DNA of 64,000 bases from Gymnogyps californianus (lineage: Eukaryota > Chordata > Aves > Accipitriformes > Cathartidae), in assembly GCF_018139145.2 (NCBI RefSeq), contig NC_059472.1:99398877-99462876 (forward strand), in the 5' to 3' direction. Made by a program: the position numbers and the translations under genes. Under the pieces are notes generated by a model. The model was given only the letters and a program-made list of their open reading frames with translations, was not told where the DNA came from and did not search any database. This document shows, piece by piece, positions 38,201 to 49,800 of the stretch. Numbering within the stretch: the first letter of the stretch is position 1; every line of letters begins with the position of its first letter.

Positions 38201-40734
38201 GGAGAAATGTCACGGTGCCTGCCAAGAATATCCATCTTGTCAGCAGCGTGCCCAGCACATATCTTGCTGTGCCTGACCGGTGCATGCTGTCACCGGCACA
38301 TCTAACTTCATCTCATGTCACAGGAGCTGGAGAAGAGGAGGAGCTGGCAGCAGTACGAGCACGGGAAGCAAAGCAGTGTTTTTCTTTTGGTGTTGAAAGT
38401 GTCAAAAGAAAGACAAAGTGTTTAATTTTACAGCACCTGAAGTCCAAAAGATGCTTACAATGAAGGTTTTTACTACTAAATTTAACCCAAGGCACGTATT
38501 TTATAAGATTGACCAAAATTAAAGTTTTCTTTGGATTTCCAAATTTTTACTGAGCATTTTTTTAAATTAGAATTAACAGAGAAAACAAAACTTTATTTTC
38601 AACCTGAACACATTACAGCATCATCCAGTCTGAGAGAAAGAGGTAAAATGAACAAATACTGTATAATGAAACCAACAGATATTTTTAAGGTTAATAATCT
38701 AATATATTACACTTATGTTAGGAAAAAGCATAGGAAGAAATTGTAGCTCTAACAAAATAATTGATAAATCTTCCACTGATGTTGGTGAAAAAGAAGAATG
38801 GATAATAATTTGGGGTTTTTTTAATAGCATTTAGCATATAGGAAGGAGGCCTGGATGTTCTAGAAGGGAGAAATATTTCATACTGGAGGAGTGGGATAAA
38901 ATATGCCTTTATATTTGTGACCGGACACAAATGAGTGTCCTGTTATGCACACAAACTTGTATTTTTTGTTGAATAAAATGCATTTAGAGAGCACCTAGGG
39001 AAGCAAGTGCCTGCCCATAATTGTACACTGGGAACCAAATTTCTCTCACACACATCACTAGGCTTTGCAAGTAACCCCACTGGACAGGTACGTTGAATTT
39101 ACAACAGAGTACATGACAGCAGGATTTTACCCAGTGACCTAGCTAAGGGCACTTTTCAGGCTGCTTTTCCATTTCCTTTTTGCTCCAAATTCAAGCTGGA
39201 CATTAGTCAGGCTGGATGTTTGCCACCTCTGTCTTATCAGAGATAAGTTTTGATAAACAGAGATCTGTTTTGACTGTCTCTAAAGCTGTGCTGGAGGCAT
39301 GAAAATGGTCCTCTATGTCCAGCATATTTATGGCAACACTCTGGGCCCAGAAAGGGGCTGTGGTGACAAATGCTCTTCTGACACTCAGAAAGAAAAGAAG
39401 TAGTTTTAATTGCCAGTGTTAGGAACAAATGCAGAATATATGCACCTAAACATTATCCTGCCTGAGAGATGCTGCTCAAAGCTACATGAGGTAGCTGACA
39501 GCTATGTATTTAGATTCCTCCGTCGCATATTGCTTTTAACAGGCACTGCAGTTTAAACCTACCTCAGCTCTGAACAGAGTTGGCTTACAGGCTCTTTGGG
39601 TGGCGAATAGACTAAATCTGTTCTTACAGGCTAATTTACATATGTTTTGAATGACCTGTTTGGCTTTACCTGGGTGGGGTCCTAACCTCTGCTAGGACCC
39701 TACCTCTGCCTCCACACCCACCCTGGGTGCCTGAGAGTAGATCGCACTCTGGGATCAGAGGTGAACAATTACAGCGAATGTCTCTGAGGCAGGCGCAGTC
39801 GCCTCTCCATCAAGCTGAAACGTTCCTTGCTGTGGGGGGAAAAAATATCAAATGCAATTTCACTGATCAGATCCGACATTTTCTCCCTGCCTCTGATACA
39901 ATATTGCAGTAGTCTTTTAGAAACTTCAACCCAATATTCAGGACATTGGACGAGACTAAGCCATCTGTGAGAGGAGCTGCTCAATTTTAGCTGCGTTTAA
40001 CTCCATGACCATTCTGCAGAGGATAATCCCTTTGCTCCACTCACTGAAGAACAGGGGGCAGGGAGCTCTGTTCCCCATCTCCTATCACTTAGCAGGAAGA
40101 AATAGTTTCAAATTACTGTGGGAACTTTAATGGTCATTGCTACCTACACATGAAAAGTCATATTAATAGAAATAAATGAGCTTAGAAGCACACTAATGCA
40201 GCTATAGCCAAGAAACTGATGGGAAGCAAAAAAGGGGAAAAAAGTAGCAGGAATAATTCTTTATATTGCTCAGATATATTTCCCTACACTCTGGAAGTCT
40301 GACTGAAGTTTTTACTGAATGCAAAGTGAACCTTTCTGTTATCTCAGGAGGGATTTGGGTTCTGGTAGGGAATTTAACATCCCTGCAATCCTAACCTCAG
40401 ATATGGGCAATAGTTCTGTCCTCCTCCAACAGCTAGTTGTGTGCTCTGTAGCTCACATTCTTTAGCTGTCAGGGAAAGAAGTGATACACTGATGGGTTTA
40501 TATACATTTTTGTTGCTATTGGTGTTAATCGTCTGTATGCCATCCCTTTTTCACCTCAGGAAACACTCCACCCCTGACTCAAATACCTTCCTAAATTTGT
40601 TTATACTGGGGAGGGCAGGGCTGTGGGTATTCAGCCTGGATTCACAACCAAGTGATACCATAAAGAAAACATACGTAGTTGGGTCTGTTATCACTTCAGT
40701 TATTTCCTACAGTGAAAGAGGAGGTACGGATGAC
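35271..40734. other. Intergenic, no gene recognised
   Basis: This is the region upstream of KIF13A. Small reading frames exist on both strands (largest about 142 codons, 38035-38463 plus), but none has a recognisable domain, consistent composition or splice context. Near 37797-37846 the plus strand contains CAGTCAACAGGAATTTTGCA then GGGCCAGGATTGAATC, resembling an old interspersed repeat common in reptile and bird genomes. Otherwise I see nothing specific. A non-coding transcript divergent from the KIF13A island is possible but not shown by the sequence. Confidence 0.6.
37797..37846 (+). repeat. Ancient interspersed-repeat fragment (family not named)
   Basis: The pattern CAGTCAACAGGAATTTTGC ... 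TTCACTAGGGCCAGGATT resembles a motif with 'gaagtcaatgggaattttgcc ... cttcaatggggccaggatt' that recurs in sauropsid genomes. The call rests on memory only; the family name and ends are not determined. Confidence 0.35.
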
Positions 40735-41020
40735 ATTGTAAAAAGCATTGCTGAGACTCCACCTGGAAAACTCAGTACAGCGTTTAGGGAAGAGGCGATC
40801 AAACTGGAACAGACCCACAAAAGGGTTACTGGGAGGACTGGGGAGTGGTGAATATTATCAAACGAGCAGACAAGAAAAGTTCAGTTTGTTTAGTCTAGCA
40901 AAATGAAGCCTGAGAGGGGATATGGCTGTTTATGCTTCCTTTCGGGCCAGTTAAAAGCATGGTGCTACTCAAGTTCAAAGAAAACACTAGCACAAGAACA
41001 AATGGGTGTAAACTGTCTTT
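40735..41020 (+). repeat. Older CR1 LINE, 5' segment of an interrupted copy
   Basis: This is degenerate sequence from the C-terminal end of a CR1 reverse-transcriptase ORF. The blocks appear in consensus order: GAGACTCCACCTGGAAAAC; AAACTGGAACAGACCCACAA; TTGTTTAGTCTAGCAAAATG; CCTGAGAGGGGATATGGCTG; GCACAAGAACAAATGGGTGT. Many substitutions and deletions show that it is older than the CR1 that follows directly. The pattern stops at about 41015-41020, where the younger CR1 begins, and resumes after 41640. The family belongs to the CR1 group known from crocodilians, turtles and birds; I do not assign a subfamily. Confidence 0.75.
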
Positions 41021-41640
41021 CATGCAGCCCCTTTATTCTGGGCTGCCTTAGAGGGAGAGTTGCCAGCAGGTCAAGGGAGGTGATCCTTCCCCTCTACTTA
41101 GCACTGGTGAGGCCCCATCTGGAGTACTGTGTCCAGTTCTGGGCTCCCCAGCAGAAGAAAGACATGAGCTTACTGGAGTGAGACCAGTCCAGGGCCGTTA
41201 AGATTATTAAGGGACAGGAACATCTCTCCTATGAAGAAAGGCTGAGAGAGCTGGGGCTGTTCAGTCTGGAGAAGAGAAGACTCAGGGGGATCTTACCCAT
41301 GTGTATAAATACCTGAAGGGAGGGTCCAAAGAGCATGGAGCCAGGCTCTTTCAGTGGTGCCCAGTGACAGGACCAGAGGCAATGGGCGCAAACTGAAATA
41401 CGCGGGGTTCCCTCTGAACATCAGGAAACACTTTTTCACCCTGAGGGTGACCGAGTACTGGCACAGGTTGCCCAGAGAGGTGGTAGAGGCTCCATCCTTA
41501 GAGATACTCAAAAGCGATCTGGATGTGGTCCTGTGCAATTGGCTGTAGGTGGCCCTGCTTCAGCAGGGGGTTGGACCAGATAGATGACCTCCAGTGGTCC
41601 CTGCCAACCTCAGCCATTTTGTGATTCTGTGATTCTGTCT
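41021..41640 (+). mobile_element. CR1 LINE, young 5'-truncated copy
   Basis: CR1 is the dominant non-LTR retrotransposon of birds. This copy retains the last part of ORF2. Translated segments include [19 protein letters not shown] followed by [16 protein letters not shown] (up to about 41180) and, in a shifted frame, the C-terminal FFTLRVTEYWHRLPREVVEA block (41354-41548). The 3' UTR contains GGGGGTTGGACCAGATAGAT and the copy ends in tandem GATTCTGT units (41621-41639), the diagnostic CR1 3' end. It is 5'-truncated by several kilobases, as most CR1 copies are, and frameshifts and stops make it non-autonomous. It interrupts an older CR1 in the same orientation. A short CTGTCTT occurs at both junctions, possibly a target-site duplication. 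Confidence 0.95.
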
Positions 41641-41790
41641 TGGAACGCACTCAGGCTGGAAATGAGTTGACTTCTAGCCCCAGAGGAATGAATGGCCTTT
41701 TACACAGAAGACCAGAGGACTAAACCTAGCTAATTTTAAGAGTAAGCTTAATTGTATTAGATGCCATGCTAGCAGACAACCTGTCCTGCT
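41641..41790 (+). repeat. Older CR1 LINE, 3' segment after the nested insertion
   Basis: Immediately after the young CR1 ends, the older pattern resumes: CAGGCTGGAAATGAG, TTCTAGCCCCAGAGGAATGA, then AACCTAGCTAATTTTAAGAG and TAAGCTTAATTGTATTAGAT. These are the blocks that follow ACAAATGGGTATAAACTG in this CR1 type. This shows that both flanks belong to one original element. The 3' border is approximate. Confidence 0.6.
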
Positions 41791-42732
41791 GACCCTACCA
41801 GACACATGCCACTATACAGTCTTTAAACATCATGGTGATGATAATAGTTTATGGTAGTGGAAAGGGAAGGAAAAGGAAACAGTTTTGTACTTTTAAAAAA
41901 GTAAGATCACAGGGTCCCAAAGGAACTGACATCACCAACCAGTGGTTAATTTAACTACTAAGTTATGAAAAGGGATTGATGTTAAATTAGTAGAGATTTA
42001 TAATTTTTCCTTTTTTTTCCCCCCTTTTCTACTATATATTAGTAGAAATCAGATGCTTCTCCTAAGAAACAACAAACTGCCACAGCTGGTTTGTAACTTT
42101 ATTTACAATTTAAATCAGTAGGCAGGCCCCAGCGAACTAAAGGAAAGGACAACCCTCCCATTATTCCCCCTACCCGGAAAGCTCTGGTCCATCTTTATGA
42201 TAAGGAATGTCTGGTATGCGAGCGTCACTCCAGCACATCCCTGCAGTTCTCTTGTGACTATGAGTCTCAAATTGAGACTAAGGGCACTTCTGAGCAGGAA
42301 GCCAGTTCACGAGCAGTGTCCAGAGCATCACTAATTATTATGCATTTGCTAAGTGCAGGGGTGTGCCTTACCACAGGTAGAAAAAGTGAGTCTGCAGTCT
42401 CCAAGGCTCTTCAGTTAGCAATCAGATACTACATGCAGTCTGTCTAACATACAGCCATGCTGGGGCTCTGTTTTCAGAGGCGTGCTTTTTGCTCAGTAGG
42501 GATGAATGGGAAAGCTGTAAATATAAACAGCCTAATTAGTAGCAGCAGCCTCTTGGAACAGAAGTGCAGCATTCCTCTTAACCCCTTTGCACTCAGTCAC
42601 AGTCATCTTGTTGGTTTACTTTCTGCTTTCAGAGAGAAGCTGAACTTTGCTGGCTACCCTGCGTGAGACTTCGAACCTGGGCTCTGCCCCTGGGAGGAGG
42701 AGGAGGGTGGGGAGGGAGGAGTGCATCCACCA

Positions 42733-42753
42733 AGCTTGCTTACTAAGCAAGCT
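42733..42753. repeat. Short perfect inverted repeat (10-bp arms, 1-base spacer)
   Basis: AGCTTGCTTA (42733-42742) is followed, after one C, by its exact reverse complement TAAGCAAGCT. It is intergenic. Its role is unknown and chance is possible. Confidence 0.8.
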
Positions 42754-43032
42754 GAGCTAGTAACCATGCTGGCCAAGCCAAAATTTCTCCTTACGCAATT
42801 ACTTTTTAGTGATGCCTGCAAATATGCGCTCTAGCCAAACGTGTGTTATCTTTCTAAAGTGTGGAGAAAAGAAGCTCCTGCTTGAAATAGATCAGAAAGA
42901 GAACAGTACGCACCAGAAGGTCAGCATGTAAGGAAGCTGAGTGAGGTAAAGCCTTGAGAGAGGAGGTAGAATTGCGTTTGTTAAGACATACGGAAGTCAG
43001 CTCAGCACAGATCTTGGATCCGTCTGCTGTCT

Positions 43033-43080
43033 GTTGAAGTCAACAGGAAGATTCACATTAAGTTCAACAGGTTTCATCAG
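43033..43080 (+). repeat. Ancient interspersed-repeat fragment (family not named)
   Basis: TTGAAGTCAACAGGAAGATT followed by AAGTTCAACAGGTTTCATCA resembles the recurrent sauropsid motif 'ttgaagtcaatgggagttttgcc...gacttcaatgggg...tttca'. This is the same motif family as near 37797. The assignment is from memory only. Confidence 0.35.
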
Positions 43081-46000
43081 TTCCTGTAAAAGGTGGAAAC
43101 AAGTGCTGAAGGTGCTAATTAAGGTGCATAACAAGACTGGGGATCTTTTTTATTTAGAAAACAAAACACCCAATCCCTCCCAGTTCTTCCCAGCCTGAAG
43201 AAAACATACCAAATAATAATCATCTCATAATCAACAACAACAAAATTACCAGCAACAGATCATACTCTCATTTTTAGATTGAAGACTGTAAAATAGTGCA
43301 ACCACTGGGCATCCTTTGTTGTCATGTCACTTCAAATTTCATCCTCTGATTCATGGCAAAAAGGCTTGTTCTTTACAGGTGAAAAAAACAGAGGAACAGA
43401 CGGCCTATGCAGGCTTCCAAGCTTCTTGTAGTTTGTCTACACCAGCATTTGACAGGAAAACTCAGACCAGTTATAGGAGTTATCCACGCAATCCAAGACA
43501 GGAGGACCTCTGGATCACTGGGACCCGTCTGCTGCTATTGCAGAGAACCACAAAAAAAGCCAGTGACTTGCAAGTTAGTGACTTTTGATTTAGTTTTTCC
43601 CACAGTCACTATTACAAATGGAGCTGCACAGGGGGAGCTGGGGTAGAAGCGTTCCTAGAACTGTTAGTCCACACACAGTTTAAATTGTACAGTCCTTCAC
43701 CCTTTTCTCTCCTGTAATAAAGCTTGCACACCTGTCTCCCAAATGCATTCCCTGAATGACTTAAGTCCTTTCCCACCATTCATATTGTGATATGAGGTTT
43801 CCTCCCTTTAATCTGACAGTAAAGATGAAAGGCTGTTTTAGAAAAGAAACGTGGCAAAACCAGGCAAAACCAAAACATGGACAGCACCTCTGGGGGAATT
43901 AATCCTTCTTCTGAAACGAAAGTGGAGTGAACACTCAAACACACTACACAGTGTGACTAAACAATGGCTAATGAGAAATACAGTTCTGGAAGACACTTCA
44001 AAGGACGAAACAACCAACTGGGAAGAACGGGTGAGAGCTGTGCAAAAGGCACAAATTGGAACAACATGGTTGAATTTCAGAAATCAAAAATTTAGGCTTA
44101 TCATCAAGAAAAAAGACTTGAGATTCAAGTTCAACACAAGCAAAAGGGTGAAAGCCCATCGCTCGATACAGATGTTTGAAAATAATTCAATTGCATGGCT
44201 TTTATTTCTCCGGTGAAAGAGATACAAGAAAGAGAAGATTTTCTTCTGCCTTCAAGGTGCACTTTTTCTAAAAGTGGGTGGTTTTGGTTTTTATCTCAGT
44301 AACACTGACACAGTGGAAATATGAGAAGAATAATATCAGCTGCATTTTAATGATAACAGCATCCAAATACTGAACAGCTTTATGAACATCACAAAACAAA
44401 TGATAAGTAGACCCATAGCTCTAATCCTGGGCCTGGGGCAACTTCAATTTCACTTTGCCATACTACGGAAAAAACAGTGCACCTTTCACCTGGTCTTTAA
44501 AAGCCAGCATTCCTCCATCTGAAATGAAACAAAAAGTGGCTAAGTACCCTGCAACCTTAGAAAACCTTTCGCATAGTCTTCTTGGGACCTAGAACCTACA
44601 GTGAGTCTCTACCACAATGAAAACATCGTAACTTCCCTAAACTGTTGGCTAAGACCAATAACCTCCCCTTCAGGATCTGCAAAAGCAATTCAGGTATAAG
44701 GTCTCCACTGATGCCAGTCGAGAGTGAGTCTTGCCCCAGATTGCTGGTTACTGAGCAACCGCACGTCCCAAAAGGGAGGTGTGGTACCGATCCACTTAGT
44801 CTGATGGAGTCTTAGGAACCAGGCAAGGGTTCAGTATGTTATGAAGGAATAAATAAGAAAAGCTGAGCCATTACATTAAATTTATTTCACAAAAGATTTC
44901 TGATGTTGAAAGTCATAATTAGTTATAATATATTCTAAACATGCACAGGGCTTTCAGCACATAAAAAAACCAAAGCAGCATTCCCAGAAATTGTCATAAT
45001 AAAGTCTGTTGCAAAGACTTCTCCAGGGCAAACCTCCGCACTAGCCTGAATCTACCTGACTTCAAGCCCAGTCCTGCAGCGTTTATTTATGTGGACAATT
45101 CCATCTGCAGTACTCATGACTGCACAGATAAACTATTTATGACAGAGCAAGCCTCAACTCAAACAAATCACTTTAAGGAATAAGAAGAACAGAAAAAGAC
45201 TAATACACGTATTTGAAGTACTTTTGGCTCCATAATATCATGCTGTAAGTGGAGTGGAAGTTGGTGCAGAACTCACTGAAGAGCCCTATTTCCTACCTGA
45301 TTAAGGACAATGACAAATAAGGGAGCCAGGCACATCCTTTTCATATGATTATAAATTTTTAATACTTAATCTGTCTGACTCTCTTTGATAGATTTCTTAT
45401 AAAGCATGTCTTTAATGACATTATATTTCTTCTCACGTTAGCTCCTTAGTCTGTGATAGTAAAAGACAATTGTTCTTTGTTTCTTACTTTCAATACAGGT
45501 CAGTAGTTCCTAAATACTGGTTAATACTGGTTAAATTCCATAGTCCATATTATTCAGGAAATCACACTAAGCGAGCATTAATACTTTCATGTGGGTTTTA
45601 TCTTTTATCTATTTATATTTGGAACAAAAAACAGTAAATTAGTTACCTCCTGTGATTATGTAGGTGTGATAGTTCTTTCAAGATCATCTTCTTTGTATTA
45701 GAAGTTTTAAAAGCAAGCTTTGATAAAGGACATCTTTTTTCTTTTTTTTTTTACATCTTCACAGTTTTCTCAAAGTCTTTCATTTTCCCAGCCATAATTC
45801 TCTCTCTCTAATCCTATATCCTGCTTAAAATTGCCTACCCTTTATTTATTACAAAGCATATAACTATATTTAGAGTATTTAAAATGGTTTACAGAATCTT
45901 CTGACTAGCAATATTTTCCTGATTTAAAAAACAATATATTCCATGAAAGCAGAATTTGTTCTCACCTCAACTCACTGCCCATATAGTGCTCACCTGTGAC

Positions 46001-46755
46001 CAAAGAACAAAAATTGCCTACATTAAGAGGGATCTTTAGAAAAATGCTATATATGTATTTATTCAATTGTAGGGAGCATACTTCCCTAAAATGCTTAGTT
46101 TGCTCCAAATCTTCATTTCCCACAGATTTTTGCTACAAATACAGAGCTGAGAGTAATAGATAGCTCTCCTAAGGATTACCATCTGAAAAGTGCCTAATTG
46201 TGGCTGGGAAATCTGTTCAAATGTAGGTTATTCCCCTGCCAGAGGTCAATACTAATCAAGAGGCAACAGCCCTTATCGTCTTGTCTATTTTCCAGGCTGA
46301 AATGCTTCACCTCTTAAGAATGCATTCCCTTTACTGGAATGATGGGTGTGCTCTGTGCTCTGACTTAGTGGAGTTCGCCCTCTGCTTAAGCCACAGGCAC
46401 CTTTCATTAATTTTTTCTCCTTTTCAGCATCAATCTCTTCTCCTCCTTTCTATCCTCAACATGAAATAAGTAACTCGATCACTGCAGTGGGGCTTCACAG
46501 CAGTACACCTCCTTACAGAGCATTTCAGAACCCTGAAACCACGCGCCTTTGTGGAGCACGCTGGAAGCAATTATCTAGGAATCCATTGTGGTTTAGAAAA
46601 GTATTAATTTCCGTGATTTGTAGGAAACACCAAAGGAATTAGTAACAAGATGATCATCAGTAAAATGTCAAAACTTCTTCCAAAATCAGGAAGGCAACTC
46701 CCAGCCAAGAGGATAATTAAACACAGACTCTCCCTGCTTTATTAAGGCACCAACC

Positions 46756-46830
46756 TTGTAATGGGAAGCCTGAGATCTAGTCTCAAGTTTGCCAAAGGCT
46801 TCCCTTGATTCTCAGCTCTCCTGTCTGCAG
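46756..46830 (+). repeat. Possible MIR-like fragment
   Basis: GTAATGGGAAGCCTGAGATC, TAGTCTCAAGTTTGCCAAAG and GCTTCCCTTGATT read like a degraded 'gactgggagcctgagatctggttc...tctgccacaggcttcctgtgtgac' segment of an amniote MIR element. It is diverged and uncertain. Confidence 0.35.
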
Positions 46831-49800
46831 CTGCAGGGCCAGGACATTGGTATCGTGTATGCCTCAAAGAGAGGTTGGAGCGCCAAGTTCAAAAATATCT
46901 GTAAATCTCTTGGAAAGCAGTGGTGAGAAAAAGGCGTAAGTGCAATGCATCATCTGCTCACTGAGAACCTCTCCAGAATTACATAGCTTTGAAGCTGTCC
47001 AGGAGAATCAGACAGGTTATACTAAGGAAGCACGCTAGAGAAAGCCTGTATGTTTATGTAACAGTATCAAATATAAACATGCTATTATTAGCACATTTAG
47101 TTGAGAGAACGAAGTTGAAAATGTAGTGTGGAACGGAGGCATGGTCAATGCCCGCTTCGATGGGTGGGTCTTTGGTTTAATGTATTTCAAGTTTAAAGCT
47201 TTACATGTTTTGTACATTTGGAATTTTTATATGCAGGCAATGATAATAATTCCCCATCGCATTCAGTAGCATAACGCGTTTGCTGAAGACGAATCAAGCA
47301 GACAATAGATGTTCTCGGCTCATCTCCAGTGGGGCTGAGCCAACCTTCTGCCCGGCAATGGTGGGGCATTGCATGGAGAGGCAGATCGATACCTTATTTC
47401 AGGTCTGCCTGGCCTGTTCCTCTGTACAGTCAGTGACTGCATATGTGACATGACAAATTTTGGATTCTTTTGGCAATTTTGAACTCTGTACGTACCTATT
47501 TCAGATGGTAATCTCTACTTTGTTTCCAGAGCCTCGTTTGTGCCTTCATGCTGGCTCTGCAGCCTTCACATCAAGTTAAAACAAGGCAGCAAGGTTGGGA
47601 GAAAGCCCCCCTGTTGCTGGGGGCTATATATACGTTCCACCTGGAAGATGCTCTGTTCAGATGGAAGCTCTTTTGGACGCAGCTGGCCAAACCAAGAGAG
47701 CCTGCTGCATCAGATGAGCTGGCAACTCAAACAGCAATTGCTGGAGCTGGGGCTGGACAGGGCTGATCAAGAAATTGCACGACAGACCTGACAAGAAGGT
47801 TACAAAAGGCAATCTCATACAAGTCGTTTCCCATCAGACATTTCTCAACTAGGACAGTCGATTCTATATAGAGGCTTCTGGTGTACTTATAGGGGAACTG
47901 AAGGTAACAAGGGGAGAAAATCCTATTATCAGTAAATTTAAACTCTCTACACAGGGGCTAGGCCTCAGGTGCTTGCTGCTTTCTGAATGATCTGTCACTT
48001 CTCCTGAGATGTCTGAATGAAGTGTGAGGTTTAGAACTTATTTGCAAAATCTGTATATTTTTGCTTTAGTTATATTATACTCCTGTTGAGGCAAGCTGTG
48101 ACTCACAGGTGACTTGTAAACTGTAAGGATGGGCCTCTGAGAAGAGTCAGAAAAAAACCCCAAACATTGAAGAGAAAGAAATTCCTCCTGTGCAGGGTGC
48201 AACAGCACCATAACCCATGGTCCCAGCGGAGAAAGCTGCTTTTTTACCTCTGTCAGCCCTTCCAGAAAGGAAAGGTCTCCTGTATTCAAGGCCATCATTT
48301 TTATGGACCCTGCTCTATAAAACTCTTAGTGGTTTTAGGGGCTGGACATTACAGGAGGTCCCCTCTTCACCTGAAATCAGTCCATGTTAAAAAAATGCTA
48401 TGGTGGTGGTACATCCGTGCTTTGTGAAAATATAAACATCAAACTAATGTGCACAGCAACGTGGCTGGAGGGAACGGACAGATGATCAAATGGACAATGG
48501 CCAAAATTAAGTAGATTTTACCTTTTTTTTAAATTTCTTTTTATTCATCAATCTGAAAAATAGATTATATTCTTTATCTAAAATTATTTTGTTCACAAGC
48601 AAAACAAAAAATATTTATGTTACAGAACACAATTTCAGTACACATTTCTGAAACTCCCCTGCCTCCTTTATTCCTAAACACTGTAAACATACCCTGGTAT
48701 ATTTATATGCAATGCTAGCAACCTGACATCAGTGCTTAAAAATAAACCAAACGGGAATTGCAGTGTGTGTGTGCACAACAGACATATCAATCTGTAGTAG
48801 GGGCTGAAGAGATGACATTAGGGGAATACTGTCCATTATATTTGTTTGGGTTTAATCCAAATTGTTAAAGCATGAGGTGCAGAGGGTTATACAAAGTTTA
48901 GTTTAGGTTCTTTTTTTTTTTAAATAAATGCAACAGTAATTATCACTAAAGTGACTAGACACAGTCCCGCATTACTTTCTAGATGAAATGGCCACCGCTC
49001 TTCTCCAAAGGTAAGCACACATCTAGCTATCCCCATTTTGAGCACATCCAGTCAGGCCCCAAAAGCATCACCTACCTAATGATATCTGTTCAAGTATGGG
49101 CCCCTCACCCTTTGCCACCCCTCTCTCAGAACACAAGGTTTTGTTCTGTTGAAATCTGTGACTAAATTCCAACAGATTCGCAGATGGATAGGAGCAGTAT
49201 GTGTCCCCTGGGCCTTTGAAAAGCAGATGGCATTAAGGTATCATCCTGAAGGCAATGGATATCTACAGTAGCTATAAGGGAAATGTGAATATATGCATAA
49301 AGGAAGAGGCAAGAGTAAGTAAAAATGTCAAAAGCTTTTTAGTTTGTTATCAGCATATTGGTGGATCTCTGTCTCCCATTATCTCTTAAATTCTCTTGTG
49401 TGACAAAAGAAAGATTTCAGGTTTACTGCTGCATTTTCCCTTACATGCTGAAGAACTCAGAATTTTTAATACATGGTTTTATACAGTTCTTTATGGCTTC
49501 TCAATTTAGGCACCTGCATCAAATGAATTAAGACAGAATGTAATGGTTTCTTTGATGCAGTGTTGTACAACACTAAGCACCAAGCTTTACAGTAGAAGGA
49601 AAACAGCTGCGTCATTCACAGAAGAAGTCTACATTTGCTTTCAGTAGGTAGGTAAAGCAGAGACTGCAGGAGATGGCATACAGCAAACTAGGTAGCATAA
49701 AGGCACAAAGTTCATTTTGCTTACAAACCCAAACAGCAAGTAATTTCTAGTCATATACCAAAGGAGATAGGAGGAGAATGGGCAACAATGGGAGTTTTTG

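Noticed and set aside
38035..38463. 142-codon plus-strand frame upstream of KIF13A
   Set aside because: No domain or conserved motif was recognised, and its context is plain intergenic DNA.
43851..44216. 121-codon plus-strand frame, Lys/Arg-rich
   Set aside because: It ends within AT-rich intergenic DNA, has no domain, and shows no CpG island or repeat to explain expression.
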